Shown: positions 1 to 8,695, counted from the stretch's first letter. The stretch is DNA of 64,000 nucleotides from Streptomyces sp. DSM 110735 (GCF_016482685.1 NZ_JACYHF010000006.1:248001-312000); one strand, 5' to 3'. Translations and numbers: made by a program. Notes: generated by a model from the sequence alone, not told the origin.

Positions 1-845
1 GTCCAGGTGAGCGTGCGGCGGGCGAGGACGCCGATCGCGTGGCGGCGGTACCCGGCGGTGCCCCGGACGTCGTCGATCGGGTTGCAGGCGCCCGCGCACA
101 GGTCCGCGAACTGCTGGAGGAGGGAGGAGGGGAGCGGCTTGCCGGTGTCCCAGTGCCGCCCCTCCTCCAGGGCGGCGTTCACGAACTCCTCGGCGGTTCG
201 CGCCCGTACGGGGGTCGGGGCGGCGGAGCCGATGCCGGTGCGCACGGTGCGGGTCCCGGGGTGCAGGGCGATGCCGAAGGCGCAGACGGCGATGACCATG
301 GCGTTGCGGGTGCCGACCTTGGCGTACTGCTGGGGTCCTTCGGCCTTCTTGATGTGCACCGCGCGGATCAGTTCGTCGGGCTTGAGGGCGTTGCGCTTGA
401 CCCCGGTGTAGAAGGCGTCGATGGGGATCATGCGGGTGCCCCGGGCCGCCGACTCCGCCTCGACCTCCGCCCCGGCGGCGAGCAGGGCGGGGTGGGCGTC
501 CCCGGCCGGGGAGGCGGTGCCGAGGTTGCCGCCGACGCCGCCCCGGTTGCGGATCTGCGGGGAGGCGACGGTGTGCGAGGCGAGCGCGAGTCCGGGCAGC
601 TCGGCGCGCAGGTCGCGCATGATCGCCGCGTAGGGGACGCTCGCGCCCAGCCGTACGGTGTCCCGGCCGGTCTCCCATTCGTAGAGATCTCCGACACGGT
701 TGAGGTCGAGGAGGTGCTCCGGTCGGCGGTGGTCGAAGTTGATCTCCACCATCACATCGGTGCCGCCCGCGATCGGCACGGCGCTGGGGTGCTCGGCCTT
801 GGCGGCGAGCGCCTCCTCCCAGCTTGCGGGGCGAAGGAAGTCCAT
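1..845 (-). CDS. Xanthine dehydrogenase FAD-binding subunit (3' end outside window)
   Basis: Reading leftward from an ATG at 845, the frame is open for 281 codons to the window edge, so the C-terminus is missing. The protein begins MDFLRPASWEEAL and carries the FAD-binding signature IAGGTDVMVEI near residues 25-35 and RNRGGVGGNLGTASPAGD near residue 100, typical of the CoxM/XdhB FAD subunits of molybdenum hydroxylases. In the family this subunit passes electrons from the 2Fe-2S subunit through FAD to NAD or oxygen during hypoxanthine and xanthine oxidation. A GAGGAAGAG ribosome site lies about 9 bases upstream of the ATG. It is divergent from a PucR-type regulator, which supports a purine catabolism role. 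The other subunits would lie beyond the left edge. CO dehydrogenase-like enzymes share the fold, so the substrate is inferred from context. Confidence 0.9.
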   Translation of the reverse strand, partial: MDFLRPASWEEALAAKAEHPSAVPIAGGTDVMVEINFDHRRPEHLLDLNRVGDLYEWETGRDTVRLGASVPYAAIMRDLRAELPGLALASHTVASPQIRNRGGVGGNLGTASPAGDAHPALLAAGAEVEAESAARGTRMIPIDAFYTGVKRNALKPDELIRAVHIKKAEGPQQYAKVGTRNAMVIAVCAFGIALHPGTRTVRTGIGSAAPTPVRARTAEEFVNAALEEGRHWDTGKPLPSSLLQQFADLCAGACNPIDDVRGTAGYRRHAIGVLARRTLTW

Positions 846-1030
846 GACCGGTTCTCTTCCTCGTCTCTTCGTCGGCAAAGCCGATTCATTCGAGTGTTTT
901 TGACACGGAGTGCTCTCAGTACACCGCCGGGCGAGGGGCCCGGGTCAGTCACGGAAACCATGAAGGAGTTGGCTGGCCAGGGCAGGCATCTTGTAGATTC
1001 GTATGAACGGAGGTCATCGGCAATCTCTCC

Positions 1031-1076
1031 GTTTCCCCCCGGAAACGTTTCCCCCTCTCTCGGGGAGGTTTCCCCC
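1031..1076. promoter_or_regulatory. Three GTTTCCCCC repeats in the xdh-pucR divergent promoter region
   Basis: GTTTCCCCC occurs at 1031, 1047 and 1068. The first two copies are linked by perfect inverted repeats: GTTTCC-CCCC-GGAAAC at 1031-1046, and GGAAACGTTTCC at 1041-1052. The cluster sits between the divergent xanthine dehydrogenase and pucR starts and so is well placed for an operator controlling one or both. That PucR binds here is inference. Confidence 0.45.
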
Positions 1077-1142
1077 GGGAGAGACGGGGACGGTCCGGCG
1101 GCACGGACCATGTGTTTCGAGACAAAGAATGGCGGCGACGAG

Positions 1143-2816
1143 ATGCGGCTGCGCGCACTGCTGGACACCGACGCGCTGGGCCTGCGGCTGCTCGGCGGCG
1201 AGGACGAGCTGGACCGCACGGTGCGCGGGGTCATGACGACCGACCTGCGCGATCCGAGCCGCTACCTCTCCGGCGGCGAGCTGGTCCTGACGGGACTGGC
1301 CTGGCGCCGGGACGCGGAGGACTCGGAGGCGTTCGTCCGGCTGCTGGTGCAGGCGCAGGTCGCGGCGCTCGCGGCGGGCGAGGCCGAGCTGCGGGACATA
1401 CCCGAGGACCTGGTGCTCGCCTGCGCGCGGCACCGTCTGCCGCTGTTCGCGGTGGACGAGTCGGTGGCGTTCGCGACGATCACCGAGCACGTCGTACGGC
1501 AGGTGTCCGGCGAGCGGGCCGGTGACCTGGCGGCCGTGGTGGACCGGCACCGGCGGATGATGACCTCGGGTCCGGCGGGCGGCGGTCCCGACGTGGTCCT
1601 CGACCTGCTCGGCAGCGACCTGGACCTGCGCGCCTGGGTGCTCTCGCCGACCGGGCGCCCGATCGCTGCTCCCAAGTCGTCGGGCCCGGCTCCCGACCCG
1701 GAGACCTTCGCACGGCTCGCCGCCGAGCATCTTGCGGCCACCCGCGCGGGGCGTCCCGGTCCGCACCGGGTCGTGGTCGACGGCACGACGTACTCCCTCT
1801 TCCCGGTCCGCTCCTCCGGACGCGCCCCGCGGTCCGCGCCGGACGTGCGCGAGACGGTGCTCACCGACTGGCTGCTGGCCGTGGCGGCGGACGCGGCGGA
1901 CTGGCCCGAGGAGCGCCTCGACCTGCTGCGGGGCGTCACCCAGCTCATCGCCGTCGAACGCGACCGGCGCGAGGCGTCCCGCACGGTGCGCCGCCGCCTC
2001 GCCCAGGAGGTCCTTGAGCTGGTGCAGTCCGGCGCCGCGCCCGCCGAGATAGCCGCCCGGCTCCGGGTCGCCGCGCCGGTGCTGCTGCCCGGTCTGGGGG
2101 CAGCCCCGCACTGGCAGGTGGTCGTGGCGCGCGTCGAGTGGGAGGACGGCGCGGTCGCGGGCGGTCCGGTCGCCCAGTCGCTCCTCGAAGAGGTCCTCGC
2201 CGACCCGCTGGCCACCGGTCCGGACGCCGCCGACCGGGTGGCGGTCGCGCACACCGGCGACGAGGCCGTGGCGCTGGTGCCGCTGCCCGCCGTCTCCGCC
2301 GAGCACGACGGCTCCGAGACGGGGCTGCTCGCGGACGCCCTGCTGCGCTCGGTACGGGAGGCTCTCTCGGCGGGTCTCGACGACGACGGCCGCCTCACCC
2401 TCGGCGTCAGCGCCGCCGTGCACTCTGCCGAAGGTCTCCGCGGCGCCCTGGAGGAAGCCCGGCACGCCCGTGGCGTCGCGGCGGCACGCCCCGGCCGCGT
2501 CTGCGCCGCCGGTCACCAGGAACTCGCCTCCCACGTCCTGCTCCTCCCCTTCGTCCCGGACGACGTACGCCGCGCCTTCACGGCCCGCCTCCTCGACCCC
2601 CTGAAGGAGTACGACCGCCGCCACCGCGCCGAGCTGATCCCCACCCTGGAAGCCTTCCTGGAGTCCGACGGCTCCTGGACCCGCTGCGCCGCCCGCCTCC
2701 ACCTCCACGTCAACACCCTCCGCTACCGGGTCGGCCGCATCGAACAGCTCACGGGCCGGGACCTGTCCCGCCTGGAGGACAAGCTGGACTTCTTCTTGGC
2801 GTTGCGCATGAGCTGA
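1143..2816 (+). CDS. PucR-family transcriptional regulator
   Basis: The 557-residue protein has the PucR architecture. An N-terminal purine-catabolism regulatory domain (about residues 5-125, starting MRLRALLDTDALGLRLL) is followed by a central GGDEF-like/CdaR region and a C-terminal helix-turn-helix at about 500-550 that includes LHVNTLRYRVGRIEQLTG. PucR proteins control purine or related nitrogen catabolism genes. The divergent xanthine dehydrogenase gene suggests hypoxanthine or urate use as the regulated pathway. The ATG at 1143 was chosen because the conserved domain begins right there. An in-frame ATG at 1110 would add 11 residues. The much longer open frame to the left overlaps the xdh gene on the other strand and is not coding. 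The 297-base divergent gap holds the GTTTCCCCC repeat cluster. Confidence 0.9.
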   Translation: MRLRALLDTDALGLRLLGGEDELDRTVRGVMTTDLRDPSRYLSGGELVLTGLAWRRDAEDSEAFVRLLVQAQVAALAAGEAELRDIPEDLVLACARHRLPLFAVDESVAFATITEHVVRQVSGERAGDLAAVVDRHRRMMTSGPAGGGPDVVLDLLGSDLDLRAWVLSPTGRPIAAPKSSGPAPDPETFARLAAEHLAATRAGRPGPHRVVVDGTTYSLFPVRSSGRAPRSAPDVRETVLTDWLLAVAADAADWPEERLDLLRGVTQLIAVERDRREASRTVRRRLAQEVLELVQSGAAPAEIAARLRVAAPVLLPGLGAAPHWQVVVARVEWEDGAVAGGPVAQSLLEEVLADPLATGPDAADRVAVAHTGDEAVALVPLPAVSAEHDGSETGLLADALLRSVREALSAGLDDDGRLTLGVSAAVHSAEGLRGALEEARHARGVAAARPGRVCAAGHQELASHVLLLPFVPDDVRRAFTARLLDPLKEYDRRHRAELIPTLEAFLESDGSWTRCAARLHLHVNTLRYRVGRIEQLTGRDLSRLEDKLDFFLALRMS

Positions 2817-2837
2817 GCCCTCCGGGGGTTCGGCGGG

Positions 2838-3940
2838 GGGTACGACCTTGGCTGGTGGGGGCGTGCTACTGGCTGCACTGTGCGGGCGCGCGGGGCACCA
2901 CCGGCTGGGCCAAGCCCTGTGCGCCACTGGCACCGCGCGCGGGACGCCGACAGCTACGCCAGGACCACGCCTTGGGCGCCCTGGCATCGCGCGCGGGACG
3001 CCTCCGGCCACCCCCGGGCAGCCAGCGGAGCAGGGCACCAGGCCCGCCCGCTGACATCCCACCCGTCGACCCGCCCTCCCAGCCTGGCGCCTCCAGCCCG
3101 CCCCAGGACCGCGCGGGGCGCCTCTGGCCACCCCGAGGCGGCGGCCGGAACGCCAGTGGCTGCCCCGGGACCACACGCAGGACGGCGCTGACCCTCTCAA
3201 GACCCCCTCGTGGGGCGCGCCCGGCCGTCCGGAGGGCGCCCGCCAGGGATCGTCCACTCGCCGGCGTACTCCTCGCCGCACCAAGCGCTGCCCGGCGTCT
3301 CCGGCTCGCCGCGAGACCGCGCGGGACAACGCTGCATGGCCGTCTCAAGAACCTCGCGGAGCGCACCCGGCCATCCCGAAGCCACCCGCAGCCCGGTGCT
3401 CCTCGCCGACCCCAAGCCCGCGCCCGGTGCCTTCGGCCCGCCGCGAGACCGCGTCCCGAGCTTTCGGCCGTCCCTGGGCGGCCGAAGACGTCGTCGGTCG
3501 GTACGGGGGGGGACGACGGGCGCTGTCCGGCCACCCCGCCGCCTTGGGGTCGCGCGGCGCCGCGTGATCGGTCCCGGCGCCGGACACACGCGTTCTCAAC
3601 GCCTTCAGCAGCGCCCTTCTCCAGCGCCGCCCTCCAGCGCGGGACAGGGGCCACTCGACCCCCTCCCACCGGTGCCACTGGCCGTCCCGGCACCGCTCCC
3701 CCGCCGCCTCCGGCTGTTCCGACGCTGCGGCACGGGACGCCGCCGACGGATCCGACGGAGCGACGGGCCATTTCCGGCTGCCACTCGGCAAGGACGCGGG
3801 CGTTCCCGTGCCCTCACCAGCGCGCCTCTCCGAAAGCCGCCCCCGCCGCCGGAGACGGGCGAACCCAGCCTGCCCGTACCGGCACCGCGTCTCGGACACC
3901 TGAGCGAGCGCCCCCGGCGCACCCGTGCGCCGGGAACTTT
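2838..3940. repeat. Non-coding array of degenerate GC-rich repeats
   Basis: No frame here has consistent Streptomyces codon bias, although several open frames arise from the GC content. Instead there are decayed repeat units. One clear pair begins with CTCTCAAGA/GTCTCAAGA at 3194 and 3342 (period 148). Each continues through a CGCACCCGGCC-like stretch and CTCCTCGCCG to CGCCGCGAGACCGCG. Further fragments such as CGCGCGCGGGACGCC recur at about 2933 and 2989. The array starts just after the pucR stop and ends about 100 bases before the next gene. It resembles the arrays near 5 kb and 37 kb in style, not in exact sequence. Confidence 0.55.
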
Positions 3941-4036
3941 GTGAAAACATTCACCCATCCTCTTGGCCTCGCGCGGAGATCGGTGCTGGAATGCCGCCAC
4001 CACTCATCGGCTCGACGGCGTGCTGGAGGAGGCAAC

Positions 4037-4819
4037 GTGGCGTACACCGCCATGTCTGGTTACGGAACGACCCCCGGTGACGATCCCCTCCAGACCGCGG
4101 TGTGGCGGCTGCGCTCCCGGGCGTGCTGGGCGGACGCGGCGGCGCTGCTGCCGGCGGACACCCCCGGTACGGCCCTGCAGCGGGCCGCCCTGCTCGTGGA
4201 GCGCTGCCTGTACACCGAACGGGGCTGGGAGGCGGCCGAGGACGCCCTGCGCACCGCCGAGGCACGCGCGCACACCGACGACGAGCGGGGCGCCGCCGCG
4301 TGCGAGCGCGGTCAGCTCGCCTACGCGTCCACGCTGCACGGCGTACGGGACCGCGCCGACGAGGCACGCGCCGCGCTCGGCCGGGCGGCGGCGCTCATCG
4401 CGCCCGGGTCCCCCGGACGGGCTCTGCTGGACTTCCGGCGCGGACTGCTCGCCGAGAACCTGAGCAGCTCCCCGCAGGCGGCGCGCGCCGCCTACCGCCG
4501 GGCTCACGCGGGCGCAACCGCCCACTCCGCCCCGCTGCTGCTGTCCTTCACCTGGCGCCACCTCGCCGGACTCGCCCTGCGCGAGGGCGAGTTGGCCGAG
4601 GCGCGGCACGGCTTCGCCGAATCTCTGCGCATCCGCGAGGAGTTGGGCTACCTGGTGGGCACCGCCCCCGCGCTTGCCTCTCTTGCCGACACCGAAACCG
4701 AACCGGAAGCCTCCCGTCTCCGCGAGGAAGCCCGCCGCCTCTTCCGCCTCCTGGGCGGCGTCCCCACCTGGCTGGCCGAACAGTTGAACCCACCAACACC
4801 GGGGGCGGCAACGGCGTAG
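4037..4819 (+). CDS. TPR-like helical protein of unknown function
   Basis: This is a 260-residue protein starting at GTG (VAYTAMSGYG), 5 bases after the strong ribosome site GGAGGAGGC. It is mostly amphipathic helices rich in Ala, Leu, Arg and Glu. Helix pairs such as RAALLVERCLYTERGWEAAEDALRTAEARA and LAGLALREGELAEARHGFAESLRIREELGYLVG match the spacing and small-residue pattern of tetratricopeptide repeats. There is no signal peptide, membrane segment or enzymatic motif. The last 12 residues are a disordered PPTPGAATA-type tail. TPR proteins usually scaffold protein-protein contacts; no partner can be named from the neighbourhood. It stands alone between two non-coding repeat arrays. Confidence 0.75.
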   Translation: MAYTAMSGYGTTPGDDPLQTAVWRLRSRACWADAAALLPADTPGTALQRAALLVERCLYTERGWEAAEDALRTAEARAHTDDERGAAACERGQLAYASTLHGVRDRADEARAALGRAAALIAPGSPGRALLDFRRGLLAENLSSSPQAARAAYRRAHAGATAHSAPLLLSFTWRHLAGLALREGELAEARHGFAESLRIREELGYLVGTAPALASLADTETEPEASRLREEARRLFRLLGGVPTWLAEQLNPPTPGAATA

Positions 4820-4924
4820 CGGCGGGCGCGTGGTGGGGGGCGCCCTGGTCTCGCCCCAGAGACCCCGGCTACCGAAGTGGCGCCCCCGGCCATGCCCTCA
4901 CGGTGCACTCCGACCCACCGGCCA

Positions 4925-5440
4925 CCTCCTGAGCGGCATTTCAGCGCGCGGGCGGCGCCGCCGAACAGCCGCGCGGCGAAACGCCCCGCACCGGGCACTC
5001 GCCCCCGACAGCCACCCGTCCGCGCGGCATGCTCAGCGCGAAGGGCGGAGCGCTGGGCAGCCGCGCGGCAAGAACGTCCCGCCCACAGGCGCTCACCCCG
5101 ACCCGGCACCGGAGGTCCCTGCCGCCGCGCCGACGAAGCCGCACTCCCGCCCCAACAGCCACTCCCGCGCGGCAAGAACTTCCCGCACGCAGCACTCGCC
5201 TGGCCAGCCCCGAACCGAAGGACCCGACCCCCGTAGCAGCGGAAGCCGCACACCCCCACAGCCACTCCCGCGCCGCATTTCAGCGCGCCCGCCCCACCAC
5301 GCCAGACAACCGCGCGAAAAACATCCCGCACGCAACACTCACCCGCCACCCCGGACCGGAGGTCCCAGCCCCCGTAGCGACGGAAGCACGCTCACACCCC
5401 CGGAAGCCGCCCCCGCCCGCGGCATCAGCGCACAGGGCAC
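4925..5440. repeat. Degenerate direct-repeat array between convergent genes
   Basis: Four related units carry GCGCGGCAAGAAC-(T/G)TCCCGC-like cores at 4971, 5063, 5167 and 5312. They are followed by variants of GCACTCGCC and CGGACCGGAGGTCCC, with CCCCCGTAGCAGCGGAAGC or CCCCCGTAGCGACGGAAGC present after the last two. A second motif, GCGGCATTTCAGCGCGC, occurs at 4934 and, as GCCGCATTTCAGCGCGC, at 5272, with shorter variants at 5025 and 5419. Spacing is irregular (92-145 bases). The array fills most of the 717-base gap between the TPR-like gene stop and the convergent GntR gene stop, and I see no gene in it. Confidence 0.65.
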
Positions 5441-5536
5441 GTCAAGCCAAGCGACCCCACCCAAGGCGAAACCCAGGTCCGCCCCGGAACCCGAAGAGGA
5501 AGCCCCCAGCCGAGACGCCCCCGCGCAGCCGCCCCC

Positions 5537-6367
5537 TCAGCGCCCCGCCCCAAAGTGCTCCCCCACCAGCCGCCCCGCCTCCTCCACCTCGCCGGAGGCC
5601 AACGCGTCCAGGAGTGCGAGGTGTTCGGTCGCGTCCGCGAGCAGTGCCGGGCGGCTGCGGCGGGACTGGGGGCCGACCAGGGGCCACTGGGAGCGGCGGT
5701 GGAGGTCTTCGGCGATGCCGACCAACTGCTCGTTGCCCGCGAGGGAGAGGACCGCGCGGTGGAAGGCGCGGTCGGACTCGGCGTAGACGGCGGGGCAGCC
5801 GGAGCCGGCCGCGCGGAGCGTGTCCTCGGCGAGCGGGCGGAGTTCGGTCCAGCGGGCGGGCGGGACGGTGCGGGCGAGCCGTAGCAGGACCGGCACCTCC
5901 AACAGGGCCCGTACCTCGGCCAGTTCCGCGAGTTCGCGGGCGCCCCGGCGGACGACGCGGAAGCCCCGGTTGGGAACGACCTCGACCGCGCCCTCCAGGG
6001 CGAGTTGCTGCATCGCCTCCCGGACGGGGGTCGCGGAGACGCCGAAGCGCTCACCGAGGACCGGCGCCGAGTAGACCTCGCCCGGCTCCAGTTCGCCGGT
6101 GACCAGCGCGGTGCGCAGCGCGTCGAGGATCTGTCCGCGCACCGAGGACCGCTGGACGGCGGCACGCGGCACGCGGATAGGCGTCTCGGCGTGCGTGTGC
6201 TCACCGCGCGCACCCGCCGCGCCCACGGCCCGTTCGCGAGCCGCCGCGCCGGACTGGGACGCCCCGGACTCGGACGGTCCGGGCTGGGGCGGGACCCGGG
6301 GGGTCGTGGGCCGCGCCGCGCCCCATGGCAGTCCCGCTCCGGCGAGGTCGTGCAGTCCCTGCTTCAC
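5537..6367 (-). CDS. GntR-family regulator, FadR-like with FCD ligand domain
   Basis: The protein has 276 residues from a GTG start at 6367 (VKQGLHDLAGAG), chosen because GGAGGAGGA lies 4 bases upstream. The open frame extends 29 codons further without a comparable site. After a Pro/Ala-rich N-terminal stretch of about 65 residues comes a GntR winged helix (SVRGQILDALRTALVTGELEPG through RFGVSATPVREAMQQLALEG and NRGFRVV). An all-helical FCD domain follows, with the acidic/His ligand and metal-binding pattern (ESDRAFHRAVLSLAGN). FadR-type regulators respond to acyl-CoAs or carboxylic acids. No obvious target operon is adjacent; the divergent neighbour is an FhuF-like iron protein with its own iron box. 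Confidence 0.88.
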   Translation of the reverse strand: MKQGLHDLAGAGLPWGAARPTTPRVPPQPGPSESGASQSGAAARERAVGAAGARGEHTHAETPIRVPRAAVQRSSVRGQILDALRTALVTGELEPGEVYSAPVLGERFGVSATPVREAMQQLALEGAVEVVPNRGFRVVRRGARELAELAEVRALLEVPVLLRLARTVPPARWTELRPLAEDTLRAAGSGCPAVYAESDRAFHRAVLSLAGNEQLVGIAEDLHRRSQWPLVGPQSRRSRPALLADATEHLALLDALASGEVEEAGRLVGEHFGAGR

Positions 6368-6510
6368 GGGGTCCTCCTCCGGCTGTCGGCGGTCGGGTCC
6401 TGGGGTCCTGGTGGGGTCCTGGGACCGAGGGGGACATCGACGGCGGTCTGTCATATGTCCGTCAAGAACCTTAGGCGCCCGGGGCGGCAGTTCAAATTCC
6501 CCGCAGGACG

Positions 6511-6529
6511 GGTAAGGTTAGCCTTACCT
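6511..6529 (+). promoter_or_regulatory. Iron box (DmdR/IdeR-type operator)
   Basis: GGTAAGGTTAGCCTTACCT is an imperfect palindrome closely matching the actinobacterial iron-box consensus TTAGGTTAGGCTAACCTAA. It lies 40 bases before the FhuF-like start codon, where an iron-loaded DmdR/IdeR repressor would block transcription. Confidence 0.8.
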
Positions 6530-6568
6530 GCACGTCAGCGCCCGTGACTCAAGATCGGTGGTCCCGCC

Positions 6569-7414
6569 ATGCCCGCTGCGGCCACGCCGCTCACCGCCGC
6601 GTACGCCCGTCTCGCCGAGGTCTACCCGTACCTCAAGGTGACGCTGCTGAACGGCCCGGCGGAGGAGCTGCCCGACGGCGAGGGCTGGGTGACCGGCGAC
6701 GGACTCGCCGCGGGCGGCGAGCAGCTCGACTCCTTCCTGGCCTGGGACGACGAGCAGGTACTGCGGGACTACGGGCAGCGGGGGCGCCCGGACGTCATCG
6801 CGAGTTTCGGTCTGCACCGCTACGCCTGGCCGCTCTGCCTGATGATCACCCTGCCGTGGTTCCTGCACCGCCGCGTGCCCCGCCTGCCCGCCGCGCACGT
6901 CGCCTACCACCGCACCACCTCGCACATGACCCTGCGCCCGGGCGCCTTCGCCTGCCTGCCGGACGACCCGGCGGCGGACGAGCCCGGCGCGGTCGTCGTG
7001 GCCGACGAGGAGGCACTGCGCGCCGAGGTGCGCGCGGCCGTCGCGGAGCACCTGGAGCCGGTCCTCGGCGCCTTCGGACCCCGGATGCGCCGCCGCGGGC
7101 GCGCGCTGTGGGGCATGGCGACCGACGAGATCGTGGAGGGGCTCTGGTACGTCGCCGGGCTCCTCGGCGAGGGCGAGGAGTCGCGCGCGATGCGCGAACT
7201 GGAGCGACTGCTGCCGGGCGCCACGAAGCCGTACGCCGGTTCGGCCGCGTTCCGCGAGCTGACCGCCGCCGACGGGGCGCCGGTGACCACCCGGGACCGG
7301 GTGAGCTGCTGCATGTTCTACACCCTGCGCCCGGCGGAAGCCTGCGACACCTGCCCGCGCACCTGCGACAGCGAGCGGGTCGCCCGGCTGACCGCCACCA
7401 CCGCGGCCGCCTGA
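6569..7414 (+). CDS. FhuF-like ferric-siderophore reductase (2Fe-2S)
   Basis: This 281-residue protein ends in a cysteine cluster CC-x10-C-x2-C (C247, C248, C259, C262, with C266 just after). That is the arrangement by which FhuF-family proteins hold a 2Fe-2S centre for reducing ferric siderophore complexes in the cytoplasm. The N-terminal two thirds (AYARLAEVYPYLKV, FLAWDDEQVLRDYGQRGRPDVIASFGLHRYAWPL) is a helical region of the kind seen in this family. An iron box directly upstream predicts expression only under iron starvation. The ribosome site is weak (GGTGGT). No siderophore transporter or biosynthetic gene is adjacent, so it probably serves uptake systems encoded elsewhere. The substrate siderophore cannot be told from the sequence. 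Confidence 0.85.
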   Translation: MPAAATPLTAAYARLAEVYPYLKVTLLNGPAEELPDGEGWVTGDGLAAGGEQLDSFLAWDDEQVLRDYGQRGRPDVIASFGLHRYAWPLCLMITLPWFLHRRVPRLPAAHVAYHRTTSHMTLRPGAFACLPDDPAADEPGAVVVADEEALRAEVRAAVAEHLEPVLGAFGPRMRRRGRALWGMATDEIVEGLWYVAGLLGEGEESRAMRELERLLPGATKPYAGSAAFRELTAADGAPVTTRDRVSCCMFYTLRPAEACDTCPRTCDSERVARLTATTAAA

Positions 7415-7471
7415 GCGCCTTCGCCTACCACCGGAACCCCGTCACGGAACCGTCCGTACGAGGAGTCTTTA

Positions 7472-7509
7472 TTCGAACTCAACTCCCGCCCCTCAAGCGG
7501 TAGTTCGAA
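7472..7509. promoter_or_regulatory. Inverted repeat TTCGAACT-N22-AGTTCGAA
   Basis: Perfect 8-base arms at 7472-7479 and 7502-7509 lie between fhuF and the DUF2637 gene, about 130 bases before the latter's start. Each arm contains the palindrome TTCGAA. The spacing suits a dimeric or tetrameric regulator. An RNA hairpin is less likely given the 22-base loop and lack of a T tract. Confidence 0.35.
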
Positions 7510-7636
7510 CGATTTGCCACTCCGGTCACCCCAGGGCACTTCCTTGGCGGTCTCTTGCCCCGAAATCCCCGGAGTCACGCCGGGTATGGGCCACTATGGC
7601 GGGCGTTACACCCCATCCCAATGCGAGGGACCGCTG

Positions 7637-8677
7637 ATGCGACTGACCGACATATCGCTCAACTGGCTGCTGCCGGGCGCCGTACTGCTCCTCGGGATGC
7701 TGGTGGCGGTGGCGGTGCTCGCGCGCGGCAAGCGTGCCTCAGGGGACAACGCGAACGCGGACGACTCGTGGGAGCGCAGCGAGGAGCGCCGCAGGCGCAA
7801 GGAGGCCGTGTACGGCACGGCGTCCTACGTCCTGCTCTTCTGCTGCGCGGCGGTGGCTGCCGCCCTGTCCTTCCACGGACTGGTCGGCTTCGGCGAGCAG
7901 AACCTCGGACTGACCGACGGCTGGCAGTACTTGGTGCCGTTCGGTCTGGACGGCGCCGCCATGTTCTGCTCCGTGCTCGCGGTGCGCGAGGCCAGTCACG
8001 GCGACGCCGCGCTGGGGTCACGCATCCTGGTGTGGATGTTCGCCGCGGCGGCGGCCTGGTTCAACTGGGTGCACGCGCCCCGTGGCGTGGGCCACGACGG
8101 CGCGCCGCAGTTCTTCTCGGGCATGTCGCTCTCGGCTGCCGTGCTGTTCGACCGGGCGCTGAAGCAGACCCGGCGGGCGGCGCTGCGCGAACAGGGCCTG
8201 GTGCCGCGCCCGTTGCCGCAGATTCGTATCGTCCGCTGGGTACGGGCGCCCCGTGAGACCTTCCGCGCCTGGTCGCTGATGCTCCTGGAGGGCGTCCGCA
8301 GCCTGGACGAGGCGGTCGAGGAGGCCCGTGACGACAAGCGGCAGAAGGAGGAGACCCGGCAGCGCCGCCGCGACCAGAAGCGCGTGGAGCGTGCCCAGTT
8401 GAAGGCGCTGAGCCGGGGTGCGAGCGGAGTCGTCGGGCGCACGCCGGCCCGGCAGGTCGAAGTGCAGATGGACCGTGACGCGGCGACGGCGTCCGCGGAG
8501 CCTGCCATATCGGCACCGGACACACTGCCCGGACGCTCGCGGCCGTCCCTCCAGCCCGTAAGAAAGGCGACTGAACCGGTCACCGTCGACCTCACCGCCG
8601 AGGACGACACCATGGCCATCCCCCGCCTGGACTCGCTGGAGCGCAAACTGAAGGATCTGGAGCAGCAGTTCGGCTGA
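7637..8677 (+). CDS. DUF2637 membrane protein (plasmid-spread-protein-like)
   Basis: The 346-residue protein begins at an ATG preceded by GAGGGA. Four hydrophobic segments are visible: LNWLLPGAVLLLGMLVAVAVLA, YVLLFCCAAVAAALSFHG, the moderately hydrophobic YLVPFGLDGAAMFCSVLAV, and ILVWMFAAAAAWFNWVHA. The Phe-Gly-Leu-Asp-Gly motif in the third is characteristic of DUF2637. The second half is cytoplasmic, highly charged and probably coiled coil (about residues 225-270, many RRR/KR/EE runs), ending in a short helix LERKLKDLEQQFG. Related proteins occur on conjugative Streptomyces plasmids next to spread genes and, as here, in chromosomes. No transfer genes lie nearby. A strong terminator follows the stop. 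Confidence 0.8.
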   Translation: MRLTDISLNWLLPGAVLLLGMLVAVAVLARGKRASGDNANADDSWERSEERRRRKEAVYGTASYVLLFCCAAVAAALSFHGLVGFGEQNLGLTDGWQYLVPFGLDGAAMFCSVLAVREASHGDAALGSRILVWMFAAAAAWFNWVHAPRGVGHDGAPQFFSGMSLSAAVLFDRALKQTRRAALREQGLVPRPLPQIRIVRWVRAPRETFRAWSLMLLEGVRSLDEAVEEARDDKRQKEETRQRRRDQKRVERAQLKALSRGASGVVGRTPARQVEVQMDRDAATASAEPAISAPDTLPGRSRPSLQPVRKATEPVTVDLTAEDDTMAIPRLDSLERKLKDLEQQFG

Positions 8678-8695
8678 GCACGCCGCACTGCGGTA

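Noticed and set aside
39..1142. Upstream extension of the pucR frame
   Set aside because: It overlaps the xanthine dehydrogenase gene on the opposite strand and lacks PucR-like sequence; the domain begins at 1143.
1014..3329. Long minus-strand frame opposite pucR and the repeat region
   Set aside because: Low-complexity Arg/Gly-rich shadow spanning non-coding repeats and a confirmed gene.
3210..3944. Open frames within the 2.8-3.9 kb repeat array
   Set aside because: Repeat units are out of frame with each other and none has a ribosome site or recognisable domain.
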